Of a stretch of 64,000 nt of DNA, positions 32,216 through 41,542 are shown piece after piece; positions within the stretch are counted from its first letter, which is position 1; the number at the start of each line of letters is the position of its first letter. The notes below the pieces were generated by a model. The model had not been told where the DNA came from. It did no database searches and saw only the letters and a list, made by a program, of their open reading frames with translations. The translations under genes and the position numbers were made by a program. Source of the DNA: an uncultured Actinomyces sp. (lineage in GTDB: Bacteria > Actinomycetota > Actinomycetes > Actinomycetales > Actinomycetaceae); NCBI GenBank assembly GCA_938014245.1, contig CALLSD010000061.1, positions 62,001 through 126,000 of the forward strand. The letters run 5' to 3'.

Positions 32216-34719
32216 TGAAAGAAGAGGCCATGCCTGAAACGCCAGCAGCAACCCTGCTTTTCCAGGCTCCGACATTCCAGGAACCGACTTTTTCTGCACC
32301 GCCAAGTGTGCCCCAGCAAGAAAGTGAAGAAAAACCTCAGCGTCGTTCGCGCACCCGCGCGGCGCGAAGCGAAGAAAGCACTGAGGAAACGACGCCGAAG
32401 AAGCGTACTCGTACGCGCAAGAAGGTAACCGAGGAAGAAGCTTCCGCCGAACCCGCGCAGACGAAGCGTCGTCGTACCAAGCGTAAGGAAACGGAAGAAG
32501 AAGCTCCGGCCTCGGAAAAAGAAGCGGTAACGCAGGACGCTCAATCTTCGGAAAGCGAAGAAAACACAGAAGGCGGCGAAGAAACAAGCCGTCGTCGCCG
32601 TCGTCGCCGCGTACGCGCATCCGAAGCTCAAGACGTTAACGATGAAGTTCAAGCCCTTAAGGGCTCGACGCGTCTGGAAGCAAAGAAGCAGCGCCGTAAA
32701 GAAGGGCGCCGCGAAGGGCGTCGTCATCATCGCATCACCGAGTCCGAGTTTTTGGCTCGACGCGAGTCCGTGAACCGCAAGATGGTCATTCGTGACCAAG
32801 GTGGACTCGATCAGATCGCAATCATCGAAGACGACCTCTTGGTTGAGCACTATGTTGCGCGCCGTACCCAAAAGACTGCCGTCGGCAATATCTATATGGG
32901 ACGCGTTCAAAACGTTCTTCCCTCAATGGAAGCTGCCTTCGTTGATATTGGCAAGGGGCGCAATGCGGTCCTGTATGCAGGCGAAGTCAACTGGGATGCT
33001 GTCGGCTTGGAAGGAAAGCCTCGCCGCATTGAATCTGCTCTTAAACCAGGCGATCCTGTCCTTGTTCAGGTGACGAAGGATCCCATCGGGCACAAGGGCG
33101 CGCGTCTGACCAGTCAGATCACTTTGGCGGGACGCTACCTGGTTTTGATCCCCGGTGGTTCCATGATGGGTATTTCCCGCAAGCTCCCCGAACGTGAGCG
33201 CATTCGCTTGAAGAAGATCCTCAAGCAGGTCGTCCCTGACTCTGCGGGCGTGATTGTGCGAACGGCTGCCGAAGGTGCAAGTGAAGAACAGATCCGCGAT
33301 GACGTTCGTCGTCTGAGCAAGCAGTGGGACGATATTGAGTCCAAGCTTTCCTCGACGAAGAATGCACCGCTCCTTCTGCGCGGCGAACCGGAGCTTGCTG
33401 TCCGCGTTGTTCGTGACATCTTCAATGAGGACTTCTCCGAACTCATTATTGAAGGTCATGAGACCTATGAGACGGTGAAATCTTACGTTGATGAGCTTTC
33501 GCCCGAGCTTTCTGACCGAGTTCACAAGTGGGTCGGAACCGAGGACGCTTTCCACGCCTACCGTGTGGACGAGCAGCTTGCCAAGGGAATGGATCGCAAG
33601 GTGTGGCTGCCCAGTGGCGGTACCTTGATCATTGACCGAACCGAGGCAATGACGGTTATCGACGTCAATACCGGTAAGTTCATCGGTGCTGGCGGAACTT
33701 TGGAAGAAACCGTTACGCGCAACAATCTCGAGGCCGCAGAAGAGATCGTCCGTCAGCTGCGGCTGCGCGATATCGGCGGCATCGTCATCATCGACTTTGT
33801 CGATATGGTCTTGGAATCTAACCGAGATTTGGTTCTGCGTCGCTTGGTTGAATGCTTGGGACGCGATCGGACTCGTCACCAAGTCACCGAGATTACCTCT
33901 CTTGGTTTGGTGCAGATGACGCGTAAGCGTGTGGGGGAGGGGCTCGTTGAAGCCTTCTCAACCACCTGCGAGGCGTGTGAAGGTCGTGGCTTCATTGTTC
34001 ACCAGCATCCCGTTGAAATCCAAGGGGCCACTGAGGAAGCACCGAAGCGTTCGAAGAAGACTCAAACCCGCGCCCGGGTCGAGGAATCTCCCGAACATGA
34101 ACGCGCTCGAGAAGCGCTCACTGCGATTGCTGCGGCGACTGTGCGCGATGATTCCTCGTCCCACCAGGAATCAGGTGCTCACAGTGAACAACCTTTGGCA
34201 AAGGACTCTGATTCCAGCGTTCATGAGGCTGAAGAATCCACGCCGAAGGATGAGGCCACAGTGGATGAACAGTCTGGGGTGAACGCCCCGTCGGCAAAGC
34301 GTCCGCGTCGTTCTCGCCGGGCAACGCGTCCTCAAGTGGAAGAAAGCGCCGAGGTCTCTACGCCTGAAGAAAAGCCTGAGGCGGCACCTGTAGCGCTAAA
34401 TGATCCCGCCCAGCTCGCGAGTGACTCTGAGCGTGAGGAAAACGGAAGTGCACAGTCGGTGGCTGCCTCGTCGCAGACTCGGGAAAAACCAGCACGTCCA
34501 GGACGAAGCCGCAGGCGTCGTGCAGCAATCGAAGCAAGTGAACCAGTAACGGTTCATCTTGATCTTCCTGAGCCGGCTGCTCCTGTTGCTGCAGTCCAAA
34601 GCGTTCATGACATTGTGATCGATGTGCCTGCTCGCACCGAAGACAGCGCCCCCATTAAGCGCTCTCGGCGGCGTCGGGTCGCTGTTAGTGCGCCCGCCGC
34701 ACCGGGTGAAGAACAGTAA
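32215..34719 (+). CDS. rne: Ribonuclease E/G
   Basis: The main single-strand endoribonuclease for mRNA decay and rRNA processing. The 834-residue product has the catalytic core in the middle, as in other Actinobacteria. A 180-residue N-terminal extension of Arg/Lys/Glu-rich blocks (RRRRRRVRAS-type) comes first. The S1 domain follows (VGNIYMGRVQNVLPSMEAAFVDIG), and DNase I-like catalytic residues Asp483 in VIDVNTGKF and Asp527 in IIDFVDM. The zinc-link cysteines are Cys585 and Cys588 (CEAC). The C-terminal 230 residues are again low-complexity with SRRRR blocks. GTG 32215 fits the leaderless pattern; ATG 32230 is a possible alternative. Confidence 0.94.
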   Translation: MKEEAMPETPAATLLFQAPTFQEPTFSAPPSVPQQESEEKPQRRSRTRAARSEESTEETTPKKRTRTRKKVTEEEASAEPAQTKRRRTKRKETEEEAPASEKEAVTQDAQSSESEENTEGGEETSRRRRRRRVRASEAQDVNDEVQALKGSTRLEAKKQRRKEGRREGRRHHRITESEFLARRESVNRKMVIRDQGGLDQIAIIEDDLLVEHYVARRTQKTAVGNIYMGRVQNVLPSMEAAFVDIGKGRNAVLYAGEVNWDAVGLEGKPRRIESALKPGDPVLVQVTKDPIGHKGARLTSQITLAGRYLVLIPGGSMMGISRKLPERERIRLKKILKQVVPDSAGVIVRTAAEGASEEQIRDDVRRLSKQWDDIESKLSSTKNAPLLLRGEPELAVRVVRDIFNEDFSELIIEGHETYETVKSYVDELSPELSDRVHKWVGTEDAFHAYRVDEQLAKGMDRKVWLPSGGTLIIDRTEAMTVIDVNTGKFIGAGGTLEETVTRNNLEAAEEIVRQLRLRDIGGIVIIDFVDMVLESNRDLVLRRLVECLGRDRTRHQVTEITSLGLVQMTRKRVGEGLVEAFSTTCEACEGRGFIVHQHPVEIQGATEEAPKRSKKTQTRARVEESPEHERAREALTAIAAATVRDDSSSHQESGAHSEQPLAKDSDSSVHEAEESTPKDEATVDEQSGVNAPSAKRPRRSRRATRPQVEESAEVSTPEEKPEAAPVALNDPAQLASDSEREENGSAQSVAASSQTREKPARPGRSRRRRAAIEASEPVTVHLDLPEPAAPVAAVQSVHDIVIDVPARTEDSAPIKRSRRRRVAVSAPAAPGEEQ

Positions 34720-34767
34720 CAGTGCCCAAGCACACACCCAAATTCTGAAAGTTTTCGCTCTAGCGGT

Positions 34768-34796
34768 TTGCTTGAGAGTCGATTTTCAGCTAAATT
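34768..34796 (+). promoter_or_regulatory. Promoter of rplU-rpmA
   Basis: TTGCTT (34768-34773), a 17-nt spacer and TAAATT (34791-34796) form a good sigma-70-type promoter in the gap after rne. Transcription would start near 34803 and leave a leader of about 100 nt before rplU. The leader carries a 5-bp GGCGC/GCGCC hairpin (34805-34819). Confidence 0.7.
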
Positions 34797-34906
34797 TGAT
34801 CGTCGGCGCAACGAGCGCCAACGGGCTTAGTGTTTCTTGAAGAGGAACGTTGTTCGAACGTGGAAGCCAAGTCCGTCCAAGTTTTCGAGAAGAGATGAGC
34901 TTCAAC

Positions 34907-35215
34907 GTGGTCTACGCGATCGTCAAGGCCGGCGGCCGGCAGGAAAAGGTGTCCGTCGGTGACGTCGTCGTCGTCGACAAGCTGGCAGAAGAAATTGGTG
35001 CCAGCATCGAACTCCAGCCTTTGATGCTGGTCGATGGCGATGCAATCACCGTCGAGCCCAGCGCACTGGAGAAGGTCACGGTCAAGGCAGAGGTTGTTGA
35101 CTCTGCTAAGGGCCCGAAGATCTCCATTATTAAGTACAAGAACAAGACCGGTTACCGTAAGCGTCAGGGCCACCGCCAGAAGCTCTCGGTTATTAAGATC
35201 ACTGAGATCGCCTGA
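34907..35215 (+). CDS. rplU: Ribosomal protein bL21
   Basis: A 102-residue L21: VVYAIVKAGGRQEKVSVGDV, then VVVDKLAEEIGASIELQPLMLVDGD and a C-terminal KYKNKTGYRKRQGHRQ, the RNA-binding box. GTG 34907 gives the usual family length and start; ATG 34895 in the same frame would add four residues and is possible. A TTG at 34850 was rejected because it adds unrelated residues. It pairs with rpmA 29 nt downstream, a universal order. Confidence 0.95.
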   Translation: MVYAIVKAGGRQEKVSVGDVVVVDKLAEEIGASIELQPLMLVDGDAITVEPSALEKVTVKAEVVDSAKGPKISIIKYKNKTGYRKRQGHRQKLSVIKITEIA

Positions 35216-35244
35216 ACCGTTCGATATAGAAAGTAGACGTCGAG

Positions 35245-35505
35245 ATGGCACATAAGAAGGGCCTTGGCTCCTCCCGCAACGGCCGCGACTCGAACGCCCA
35301 GCGACTGGGCGTCAAGCGTTACGGCGGCCAGCTGGTCAACGCCGGCGAAATCATCGTTCGTCAGCGCGGCACCCACTTCCACCCCGGTGAGGGCGTTGGT
35401 CGTGGCAAGGACGACACCCTCTTCGCGCTGCGCGCGGGTGCGGTTGAGTTCGCAACCCGTCGTGACCGTAGGGTTGTCAACATCGTTGAGCCGGTCTCTG
35501 CCTGA
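35245..35505 (+). CDS. rpmA: Ribosomal protein bL27
   Basis: L27 reaches the peptidyl-transferase centre with its N-terminus. The 86-residue protein starts MAHKKGLGSSRNGRDSNAQR without the cleavable extension found in Firmicutes, followed by LGVKRYGGQLVNAGEIIVRQRGTHFHPG. A strong terminator follows the stop. Confidence 0.97.
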   Translation: MAHKKGLGSSRNGRDSNAQRLGVKRYGGQLVNAGEIIVRQRGTHFHPGEGVGRGKDDTLFALRAGAVEFATRRDRRVVNIVEPVSA

Positions 35506-35521
35506 GACCGACCGCTGATTG

Positions 35522-35554
35522 GGGGCGTCCGGCACAAGGCCGGATGCCCCTTTT
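35522..35554 (+). terminator. Rho-independent terminator after rpmA
   Basis: A 12-bp stem with one G-U pair (35522-35533 with 35539-35550), a 5-nt loop and a TTTT run. It lies 16 nt after the rpmA stop and 50 nt before obgE, so obgE must have its own promoter (TATCCT about 30 nt before its start is a -10 candidate). Confidence 0.88.
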
Positions 35555-35605
35555 CACTATCCTGATTCGCGCTGGTGCGCACTGGCCAAGACGGGGGACA
35601 CCACA

Positions 35606-37129
35606 GTGGCAAGCTTTGTCGATCGAGTAACGATTTTCGCCCAGGGAGGCAACGGCGGCCACGGCGTCGCCTCGGTCAAGCGCGAGAAATTTAAGCCCCT
35701 GGGCGGCCCTGATGGTGGTAACGGTGGTAACGGCGGCTCCGTCATCCTCGAGGTAGACCCGCAGGTGACCACTCTTCTGACCTATCACCGCAATCCCCAC
35801 CAGCGAGCGGAAAACGGTACTCAAGGCATGGGCGACTTCCGTCAGGGAAGGAACGGCGCGGATACAATCCTCCCGGTTCCAGACGGCACTGTCGTCAAGT
35901 CAAAGCGCGGTGAGCTGCTTGCTGACCTCACCGGCGCGGGAAGTCGATTCGTCATTGCCGAAGGCGGCCGAGGAGGCCTGGGCAATGCGGCGCTCGCCTC
36001 GAAAAAGCGTAAGGCTCCCGGGTTCGCGCTCCTTGGAGAGCCAGGGGAAGAACACAATGTCGTTCTTGAACTCAAGTCTGTTGCCGATGTTGCCCTTGTC
36101 GGCTACCCCTCGGCAGGTAAATCCTCACTGATTGCAGCGATGTCCGCCGCGCGCCCCAAGATTGCTGATTATCCTTTCACGACGCTTGTTCCCAATCTTG
36201 GGGTCGTTCAAGCAGGGGATTCTCGCTACACCGTCGCCGATGTTCCAGGACTCATTCCCGGGGCTTCCAGCGGTAAGGGACTGGGATTGGACTTCTTGCG
36301 TCATATCGAACGCTGCGCCGTGATTGTGCACATTCTCGATACCGCAACTTTTGAAGTCGATCGCGATCCCGTCTCTGACCTACGCACAATTGAAGCCGAA
36401 CTGGCCGCATACGAGGGTGATCTGGGCGAAATTGAGGGCTATGTTCCCCTCATGCAGCGCCCCCGCGTCATCGTCCTCAACAAGATCGATATTCCCGATG
36501 GCCGCGATCTTGTCGATATCGTTCGCCCGGATCTCGAGGTTTTCGGCTGGCCAATTTTCGCGGTTTCCGCAGTGACCCATGAGGGCCTTAAAGAACTTTC
36601 TTTCGCGCTCGCTTCCCTCGTTGACGAGCACCGCGCCAAGCTGCCCCAGATTGAATCTGCACGTCAGGTTCTGCGGCCTCGTCCGGTGGGAAGCAAGGAC
36701 GAAATCACGGTGCGCGCGGTTGAACATGCCGGTGAACTCGTCTACCAGATTCGTGGAACCAAGCCCGAACGCTGGGTGGTGCAAACCGACTTCTCCAACG
36801 ACGAGGCCGTGGGCTACCTTGCCGATCGCCTTGCGGGAGCAGGGGTTGAAGATCAGCTCATGAAGGCGGGCGCTCACGCCGGCGATACCGTCGTCATCGG
36901 TCGCCTCGACGGCGGAGTGATCTTTGATTGGGAGCCCACGCTGACGACCGGACCGGAACTACTCGGACAGCGAGGCACTGATCTTAGGCTTGATCGCAAC
37001 GAGCGCCGCACGACCGCCCAGCGTCGTGAGCGTTATCGCGAAATGATGGACGCGAAGTCTGCAGCACGAGAAGAACTGTGGACCGAGCGCTCGACTGGCG
37101 TATGGACTGATCCGGAGGATGAGCGCTAA
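35606..37129 (+). CDS. obgE: GTPase Obg/CgtA
   Basis: Obg is the essential 50S-associated GTPase linked to ribosome maturation and stress signalling. The 507-residue product has the glycine-rich Obg fold (FAQGGNGGHGVASVKREKF, then GGPDGGNGGNGGSVILEV). The G domain has G1 GYPSAGKSSLI, switch text IADYPFTTLVPNLGVV, G3 DVPGLIPGAS and G4 NKIDIPDGR. A C-terminal OCT domain (residues about 350-430, ITVRAVEHAGELVYQIRGTKPERW) follows. The GTG at 35606 has GGGGGA about 8 nt upstream; upstream codons in frame overlap the rpmA terminator and were rejected. It abuts proB with no gap. Confidence 0.95.
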   Translation: MASFVDRVTIFAQGGNGGHGVASVKREKFKPLGGPDGGNGGNGGSVILEVDPQVTTLLTYHRNPHQRAENGTQGMGDFRQGRNGADTILPVPDGTVVKSKRGELLADLTGAGSRFVIAEGGRGGLGNAALASKKRKAPGFALLGEPGEEHNVVLELKSVADVALVGYPSAGKSSLIAAMSAARPKIADYPFTTLVPNLGVVQAGDSRYTVADVPGLIPGASSGKGLGLDFLRHIERCAVIVHILDTATFEVDRDPVSDLRTIEAELAAYEGDLGEIEGYVPLMQRPRVIVLNKIDIPDGRDLVDIVRPDLEVFGWPIFAVSAVTHEGLKELSFALASLVDEHRAKLPQIESARQVLRPRPVGSKDEITVRAVEHAGELVYQIRGTKPERWVVQTDFSNDEAVGYLADRLAGAGVEDQLMKAGAHAGDTVVIGRLDGGVIFDWEPTLTTGPELLGQRGTDLRLDRNERRTTAQRRERYREMMDAKSAAREELWTERSTGVWTDPEDER

Positions 37130-38239
37130 ATGACTCCAAGGCACATCGCGGTGCAGCAGGCACGTCGAATTGTTGTCAAAATTGGTTCTTCTTCGCTGAC
37201 CCGTGAGGATGGCGGACTTGACCTCAATCGAATCGATTCTGTCGCCAGACTTGTTTCTGCCAAAGCGCGGCGAGGCTGTGAGATTCTGATCGTCTCTTCG
37301 GGCGCTGTTGCAGCGGGCCTTGAGCCTCTTGGACTCTCCTCGCGTCCTAAGGACCTAGCAAGCGTCCAGGCGGCCGCGGCAATGGGCCAGGGGTATCTCA
37401 TGGCGCGTTGGTCATCCGCATTCCAAGCTCACCACCTCCACGTCGCGCAGATTTTGCTCACCGCAGCCGACGTCATGCAGCGCGAGCACTATACGAATGC
37501 AATGTCTGCACTCGATAAACTCCTTGCTTTTGGGGTCGTGCCGATCATCAATGAAAATGACGCGGTGACGACTCGTGAAGTGCGTTTCGGTGATAATGAC
37601 CGGCTTGCAGCATACGTGGCGCAGATGGTTGGCGCGGATGTCTTGGTCTTGCTGACAGACGTTGACGGACTGTATACAGCACCTCCCTCGCAGCCCGGGG
37701 CTCGTTTGATCACCGAGGTTAACGCGACCGATGAACTTGGTGGAATCGACGTGCGCGGAGCTGGTTCCAGCGTGGGGACAGGCGGAATGGCAACAAAGCT
37801 CCATGCAGCCTCCATGGCCCAGCACGGGGGAATCGGCGTGATCCTCACCAGCGCAGATCGTTTGAACGAGGTTCTTGACGGACAAGCGGTGGGTACGTGG
37901 TTTGAACCCACGAGAAACCGTCCCGCCTCGCGCACCTTGTGGATCGCCCACGTTGCTCCGTCTGCGGGGCAGATACTGATTGACGCCGGCGCGCGCCGCG
38001 CGATTACCCGGGGAAAGAAGTCTCTTCTCCCCGCCGGTATTACTGACATTCTTGGGGTCTTCTCGGCGGGAGAAGTCATCGATATTGTTGATGACAGTGG
38101 ATTGATTGCTCGAGGGATCTCCCGCTACGACTCAGATAGCTTGGCCAAGCTCATGGGCCATATGCAGGAAGAAAAACAGAAGGAACATATGCGTCCGGCT
38201 GTTCACCGCGACGATCTTGCCGTTCTTGTTCAGGAGTAA
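37130..38239 (+). CDS. proB: Glutamate 5-kinase
   Basis: ProB phosphorylates glutamate as the first step of proline synthesis. The 369 residues hold an amino-acid-kinase domain (IVVKIGSSSLTREDGGLDL, VSSGAVAAGLEPLGL, NENDAVTTREVRFGDNDRLAAYVAQM, TDVDGLYTAPPS). A C-terminal PUA domain from about residue 275 (GQILIDAGARRAITRGKKSLLPAGI) follows. The ATG directly follows the obgE stop, and the proA start lies 2 nt beyond its own stop. Feedback inhibition by proline is usual for the family. Confidence 0.95.
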   Translation: MTPRHIAVQQARRIVVKIGSSSLTREDGGLDLNRIDSVARLVSAKARRGCEILIVSSGAVAAGLEPLGLSSRPKDLASVQAAAAMGQGYLMARWSSAFQAHHLHVAQILLTAADVMQREHYTNAMSALDKLLAFGVVPIINENDAVTTREVRFGDNDRLAAYVAQMVGADVLVLLTDVDGLYTAPPSQPGARLITEVNATDELGGIDVRGAGSSVGTGGMATKLHAASMAQHGGIGVILTSADRLNEVLDGQAVGTWFEPTRNRPASRTLWIAHVAPSAGQILIDAGARRAITRGKKSLLPAGITDILGVFSAGEVIDIVDDSGLIARGISRYDSDSLAKLMGHMQEEKQKEHMRPAVHRDDLAVLVQE

Positions 38240-38241
38240 AG

Positions 38242-39522
38242 GTGAGTAACGAACTGGATATTTTTGAGCTGACCGATCGTGCACGCCGCGCGCAGCGCAA
38301 ACTTGCCACCTCGACAAGTGCGCAGCGTAACGCACTATTGCGGGCAATTTCTGCTGCTCTGATCGCTGAGGCGGAAGAGATCCTTGAATCGAATGCACGC
38401 GATTGTGAGCGTGCGCTCGACAAGGGGATGGCTGCAGGCCTCGTTGATCGTCTGCGTCTTGATGACTCTCGCGTGCGCTCTATCGCACAGTCCGTTCTTG
38501 ACGTGGTTGGCCTTGAGGATCCGGTTGGAACAATTATTCGTGGGGGATGCACCGAAGATGGTTTGCGTGTCTCCCAGATCCGCGTTCCGATGGGCGTCGT
38601 TGGCATGATCTACGAGGCGCGTCCCAACGTGACCGTCGATGCTTCCATCTTGGCCCTCAAGTCGGGCAACGCCGTGATCCTTCGCGGTGGAAGCGCTGCG
38701 CTTTCGACAAACGAGACCCTCGTCAAGGTCATTCGTCGGGCAATTGAATCATGTGGATTCTCGGCCGACTTGGTCCAGACCGTTGATTCCTGGGGACGTG
38801 AGGGTGCACGTGCGATGATGCGCGCACGCGGTGGCATTGACGTTCTTATTCCCCGAGGCGGCGGGGGCCTGATCCGCGCGGTTGTCGAAGAATCCACCGT
38901 CCCCGTCATTGAAACGGGAACTGGCAACTGCCACGTCTATGTTGATAGCGGCGCTGACGTTCAAGCTGCGCTGGCCATCATCATGAACGCGAAGACCCAA
39001 CGAGTCGGCGTCTGTAACGCTGCAGAAACACTTCTGGTGCACCGTGATATGGTCGCTTCGTTCCTCCCTCTTGCTCTTGAAGAACTCACTGCTGCCGGAG
39101 TGACGATTCACGCTGATGAAGCAACCCGTGAGTGCGCTGCTGTGGGCGATTTCGTCAGTTCGCAGCTGATCTGCGCGGCAACGGAAGAAGACTGGGCAAC
39201 AGAGTACCTCTCGATGGATTTGGCCGTGCGCGTTGTCGACTCGATCGAAGAAGCAGTTGAGCATATCCGCACATACTCTTCCGGTCATACCGAGGCGATC
39301 TGCACTCCCTCCCTGAAGGCAGCGCACTTCTTCCGCTCCAACGTTGATAGTGCGGCTGTTGCGATCAACGCCTCGACACGTTTCACCGATGGCGGTCAGC
39401 TGGGATTGGGCGCCGAGATCGGCATCTCCACCCAAAAGCTTCACGCGCGAGGCCCAATGGGATTGGCTGAGCTGACAACCAGCCAGTGGATTATTGAAGG
39501 TGACGGAGCGGTACGAAAGTAA
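38242..39522 (+). CDS. proA: Gamma-glutamyl phosphate reductase
   Basis: ProA reduces glutamyl-5-phosphate with NADPH to the semialdehyde that cyclises on the way to proline. The 426-residue aldehyde-dehydrogenase-fold enzyme shows VPMGVVGMIYEARPNVTVDA, KSGNAVILRGGSAA, LIPRGGGGLI and the catalytic-Cys region QRVGVCNAAETLLV. The C-terminal part has SSGHTEAICT and INASTRFTDGGQLGLGAEIGISTQKLHARGPMG in two stretches. AGGAG lies 5 nt before the GTG start. It forms a proBA unit directly behind obgE. Confidence 0.95.
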   Translation: MSNELDIFELTDRARRAQRKLATSTSAQRNALLRAISAALIAEAEEILESNARDCERALDKGMAAGLVDRLRLDDSRVRSIAQSVLDVVGLEDPVGTIIRGGCTEDGLRVSQIRVPMGVVGMIYEARPNVTVDASILALKSGNAVILRGGSAALSTNETLVKVIRRAIESCGFSADLVQTVDSWGREGARAMMRARGGIDVLIPRGGGGLIRAVVEESTVPVIETGTGNCHVYVDSGADVQAALAIIMNAKTQRVGVCNAAETLLVHRDMVASFLPLALEELTAAGVTIHADEATRECAAVGDFVSSQLICAATEEDWATEYLSMDLAVRVVDSIEEAVEHIRTYSSGHTEAICTPSLKAAHFFRSNVDSAAVAINASTRFTDGGQLGLGAEIGISTQKLHARGPMGLAELTTSQWIIEGDGAVRK

Positions 39523-39534
39523 AGGGAGGGGAGT

Positions 39535-40155
39535 ATGCCAACTCTGGACGCGGCCTCGGGAAAAATCCGACGCTCAATCGGGATCATGGGCGGCACCTTT
39601 GACCCCATCCACCACGGGCACCTCGTGGCTGCATCCGAGGTTATGGATGTCTTCCAACTCGATGAGGTCATTTTTGTCCCGACCGCAATGCAGCCTTTCA
39701 AAGCGGGTAGGAGGGTCACTCCTGCGGAACATCGCTATTTGATGACGGTAATTGCAACCGCATCGAACCCGCGTTTCTCGGTGTCCCGGGTCGATATCGA
39801 CCGCGGTGGAACGACCTACACGATCGATACTTTGCGTGATCTCAAAGGTATCTATCCGGATGCAGATTTCTACTTCATTACGGGAGCAGATGCTCTGACG
39901 CAGATCGTTCAGTGGAAGGACGTTGATTCCCTCTTCGAAATGGCCCATTTCATTGGGGTGACGCGGCCCGGGCACGTCCTTGATGCGAAGAAACTCCCCG
40001 CATCCTCCGTGTCTTTGCTGGAAGTTCCGGCAATGGCGATTTCCTCGACAGACTGTAGAAGGCGCGTCGAGCGGAATAAACCGGTGTGGTACCTCGTCCC
40101 CGATGGCGTCGTTCAATACATCAATAAGTACCGTCTGTATCGTGCCGAGCGCTAA
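39535..40155 (+). CDS. nadD: Nicotinate-nucleotide adenylyltransferase
   Basis: NadD converts nicotinate mononucleotide and ATP to deamido-NAD. The 206 residues contain the nucleotidyltransferase motif GIMGGTFDPIHHGHLVAASE, PTAMQPFKAGR, and DFYFITGADALTQIVQWKD. The C-terminus has AISSTDCRRRVERNKPVWYLVP, the ISSTxxR motif. GGAGGGG 3-8 nt upstream of the ATG marks the start. It precedes rsfS, the usual order. Confidence 0.94.
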   Translation: MPTLDAASGKIRRSIGIMGGTFDPIHHGHLVAASEVMDVFQLDEVIFVPTAMQPFKAGRRVTPAEHRYLMTVIATASNPRFSVSRVDIDRGGTTYTIDTLRDLKGIYPDADFYFITGADALTQIVQWKDVDSLFEMAHFIGVTRPGHVLDAKKLPASSVSLLEVPAMAISSTDCRRRVERNKPVWYLVPDGVVQYINKYRLYRAER

Positions 40156-40240
40156 AGTGCGATGCACCCGCCGGCCGTCGGCGCTCTCGGTGGCTCGCGG
40201 GACCAGATAATGGCAGACTGAAAGAAACGAAAGGATAACT

Positions 40241-40663
40241 GTGGACGTTCAAAGCGACGATCTCATCACAAGTGCGCTTCGAGGCGCTGCCAATAAGCTT
40301 GCCCAGGATCCTGTGTTGATTGATGTCTCTCAGCGTCTCGGGATCGCAGAGTCGTTCTTGGTGGTCTCTGCCCCAACTTCGCGTCAAGTTCGCGCGATTG
40401 CCGAAGAAATCATGGATGAGATCGGGCGCGACTGGCATGTCGTTCCCAAACGCATTGAAGGACGCAGCGAAGGAACGTGGGTTCTGGCCGATTATGGCGA
40501 TGTTGTGATCCACGTGATGAGCCAAGAAGATCGCGAGTTCTACGCCCTTGAGAGGCTGTGGGCTGATCAAAGGATCACTCATCTAGAACTTCCCGATGTG
40601 GCTCCCGGTGCAGTGCGACCGGTTATGACTCCCGCACAAGTGATTGAGGGGATTGAAGAGTGA
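40241..40663 (+). CDS. rsfS: Ribosomal silencing factor RsfS
   Basis: RsfS binds L14 and prevents subunit joining in starvation. The 140-residue sequence shows the DUF143 features: DVSQRLGIAESFLVVSAPTS, RQVRAIAEEIMDEI, and EGTWVLADYGDVVIHVMSQEDREFYALERLW in two stretches. AAAGGA lies about 6 nt before the GTG. A GATAAT at about 40205 could be a promoter in the 85-nt gap after nadD. Its end overlaps the histidine phosphatase gene by GTGA. Confidence 0.94.
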   Translation: MDVQSDDLITSALRGAANKLAQDPVLIDVSQRLGIAESFLVVSAPTSRQVRAIAEEIMDEIGRDWHVVPKRIEGRSEGTWVLADYGDVVIHVMSQEDREFYALERLWADQRITHLELPDVAPGAVRPVMTPAQVIEGIEE

Positions 40664-41439
40664 GCACCAAGGAAACTGAAGTTTCTGCCGAGGCCGTGGC
40701 TGGTTATTCGCGCATTAGTGGCGCCCGTCGGATCGTCTTTCTCCGTCACGGACAAACCGATTACAACGTCGAGCACCGCTTTCAAGGGATCATTGATATC
40801 CCGCTCAATAGCATTGGGCATGAGCAGGCACTCGAAGGCGGGCGAGTTTTGGCAAAGCGCCTCGCTGGGGGCGGCCGTATTGGCGGTTTGAATGCTGATT
40901 ACGTGTCTGCCTCGGAAGTGAGGATTGTGTCTTCGCCCTTGGAACGCGCCTTGAATACCGCTCAAGCCTTGGCACGCGAACTTGATGCTCTCGGTGTTGA
41001 GGTGGGGGAGATCGCGATCGATAAGCGACTTCTTGAACGCTCCTACGGTGTTTTCGAAGGATTGGATTTCGACCAGATTGCAGAGCAATACCCGCAGTGG
41101 CTGCTTGAATGGCGCCAGACGGGGGAGAGTGCTGGCGCTGGGGTTGAACCCGGTGGCGTTGTGGGAGATCGCGTTCGCGAGGCCGTGCTTGAACACGCTG
41201 CGTCTGTTCCTCAAGGCGGTACTTTGGTTGCGGTTTCTCACGGTGCGGCTATTGCCCGTGGGGTGATGTCCACGATCGGTCTAGATCCTCGAGACTTCGA
41301 CTGTATCCGCGGTGTCGATAATGTGCACTGGTCAGAACTTGTCCTTGCTGGCGGAGGCGGTTCGGGGGCATCTGGCGCTGCACGTTGGCGCTTGGCCTCG
41401 CACAACGTTGGGGCTGCCCCGGAGGTCTTCGGAGCTTAA
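40660..41439 (+). CDS. Histidine phosphatase (phosphoglycerate mutase-like)
   Basis: A 259-residue member of the histidine phosphatase superfamily. The catalytic RHG reads FLRHGQTDYNVEHRFQG, with conserved Arg and Glu positions in SSPLERALNTAQAL and LLERSYGVFEGLDF, and the second His in LVAVSHGAAIARGVM. This type is annotated as phosphoglycerate mutase or broad-specificity phosphatase; gene context after rsfS, seen in many Actinobacteria, supports a small-molecule phosphatase. A glycine-rich insertion (LAGGGGSGASGAARW) lies near the end. The substrate is unknown. Confidence 0.88.
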   Translation: MSTKETEVSAEAVAGYSRISGARRIVFLRHGQTDYNVEHRFQGIIDIPLNSIGHEQALEGGRVLAKRLAGGGRIGGLNADYVSASEVRIVSSPLERALNTAQALARELDALGVEVGEIAIDKRLLERSYGVFEGLDFDQIAEQYPQWLLEWRQTGESAGAGVEPGGVVGDRVREAVLEHAASVPQGGTLVAVSHGAAIARGVMSTIGLDPRDFDCIRGVDNVHWSELVLAGGGGSGASGAARWRLASHNVGAAPEVFGA

Positions 41440-41480
41440 CTGAACGGGGCAAATGTGTCAGCTCGCACAGCTCCTTAATT

Positions 41481-41509
41481 TTGCCTCAAGCGACTTCGTC
41501 CGCTATTCT
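41481..41509 (+). promoter_or_regulatory. Promoter of tRNA-Ala
   Basis: TTGCCT (41481-41486), a 17-nt spacer and TATTCT (41504-41509) lie about 34 nt before the mature tRNA 5' end. It is one of the best-matching sigma-70-type promoters seen in the window. Confidence 0.75.
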
Positions 41510-41542
41510 TAACAGGTCCGAGCGAGAGATCGCAACGACCTT

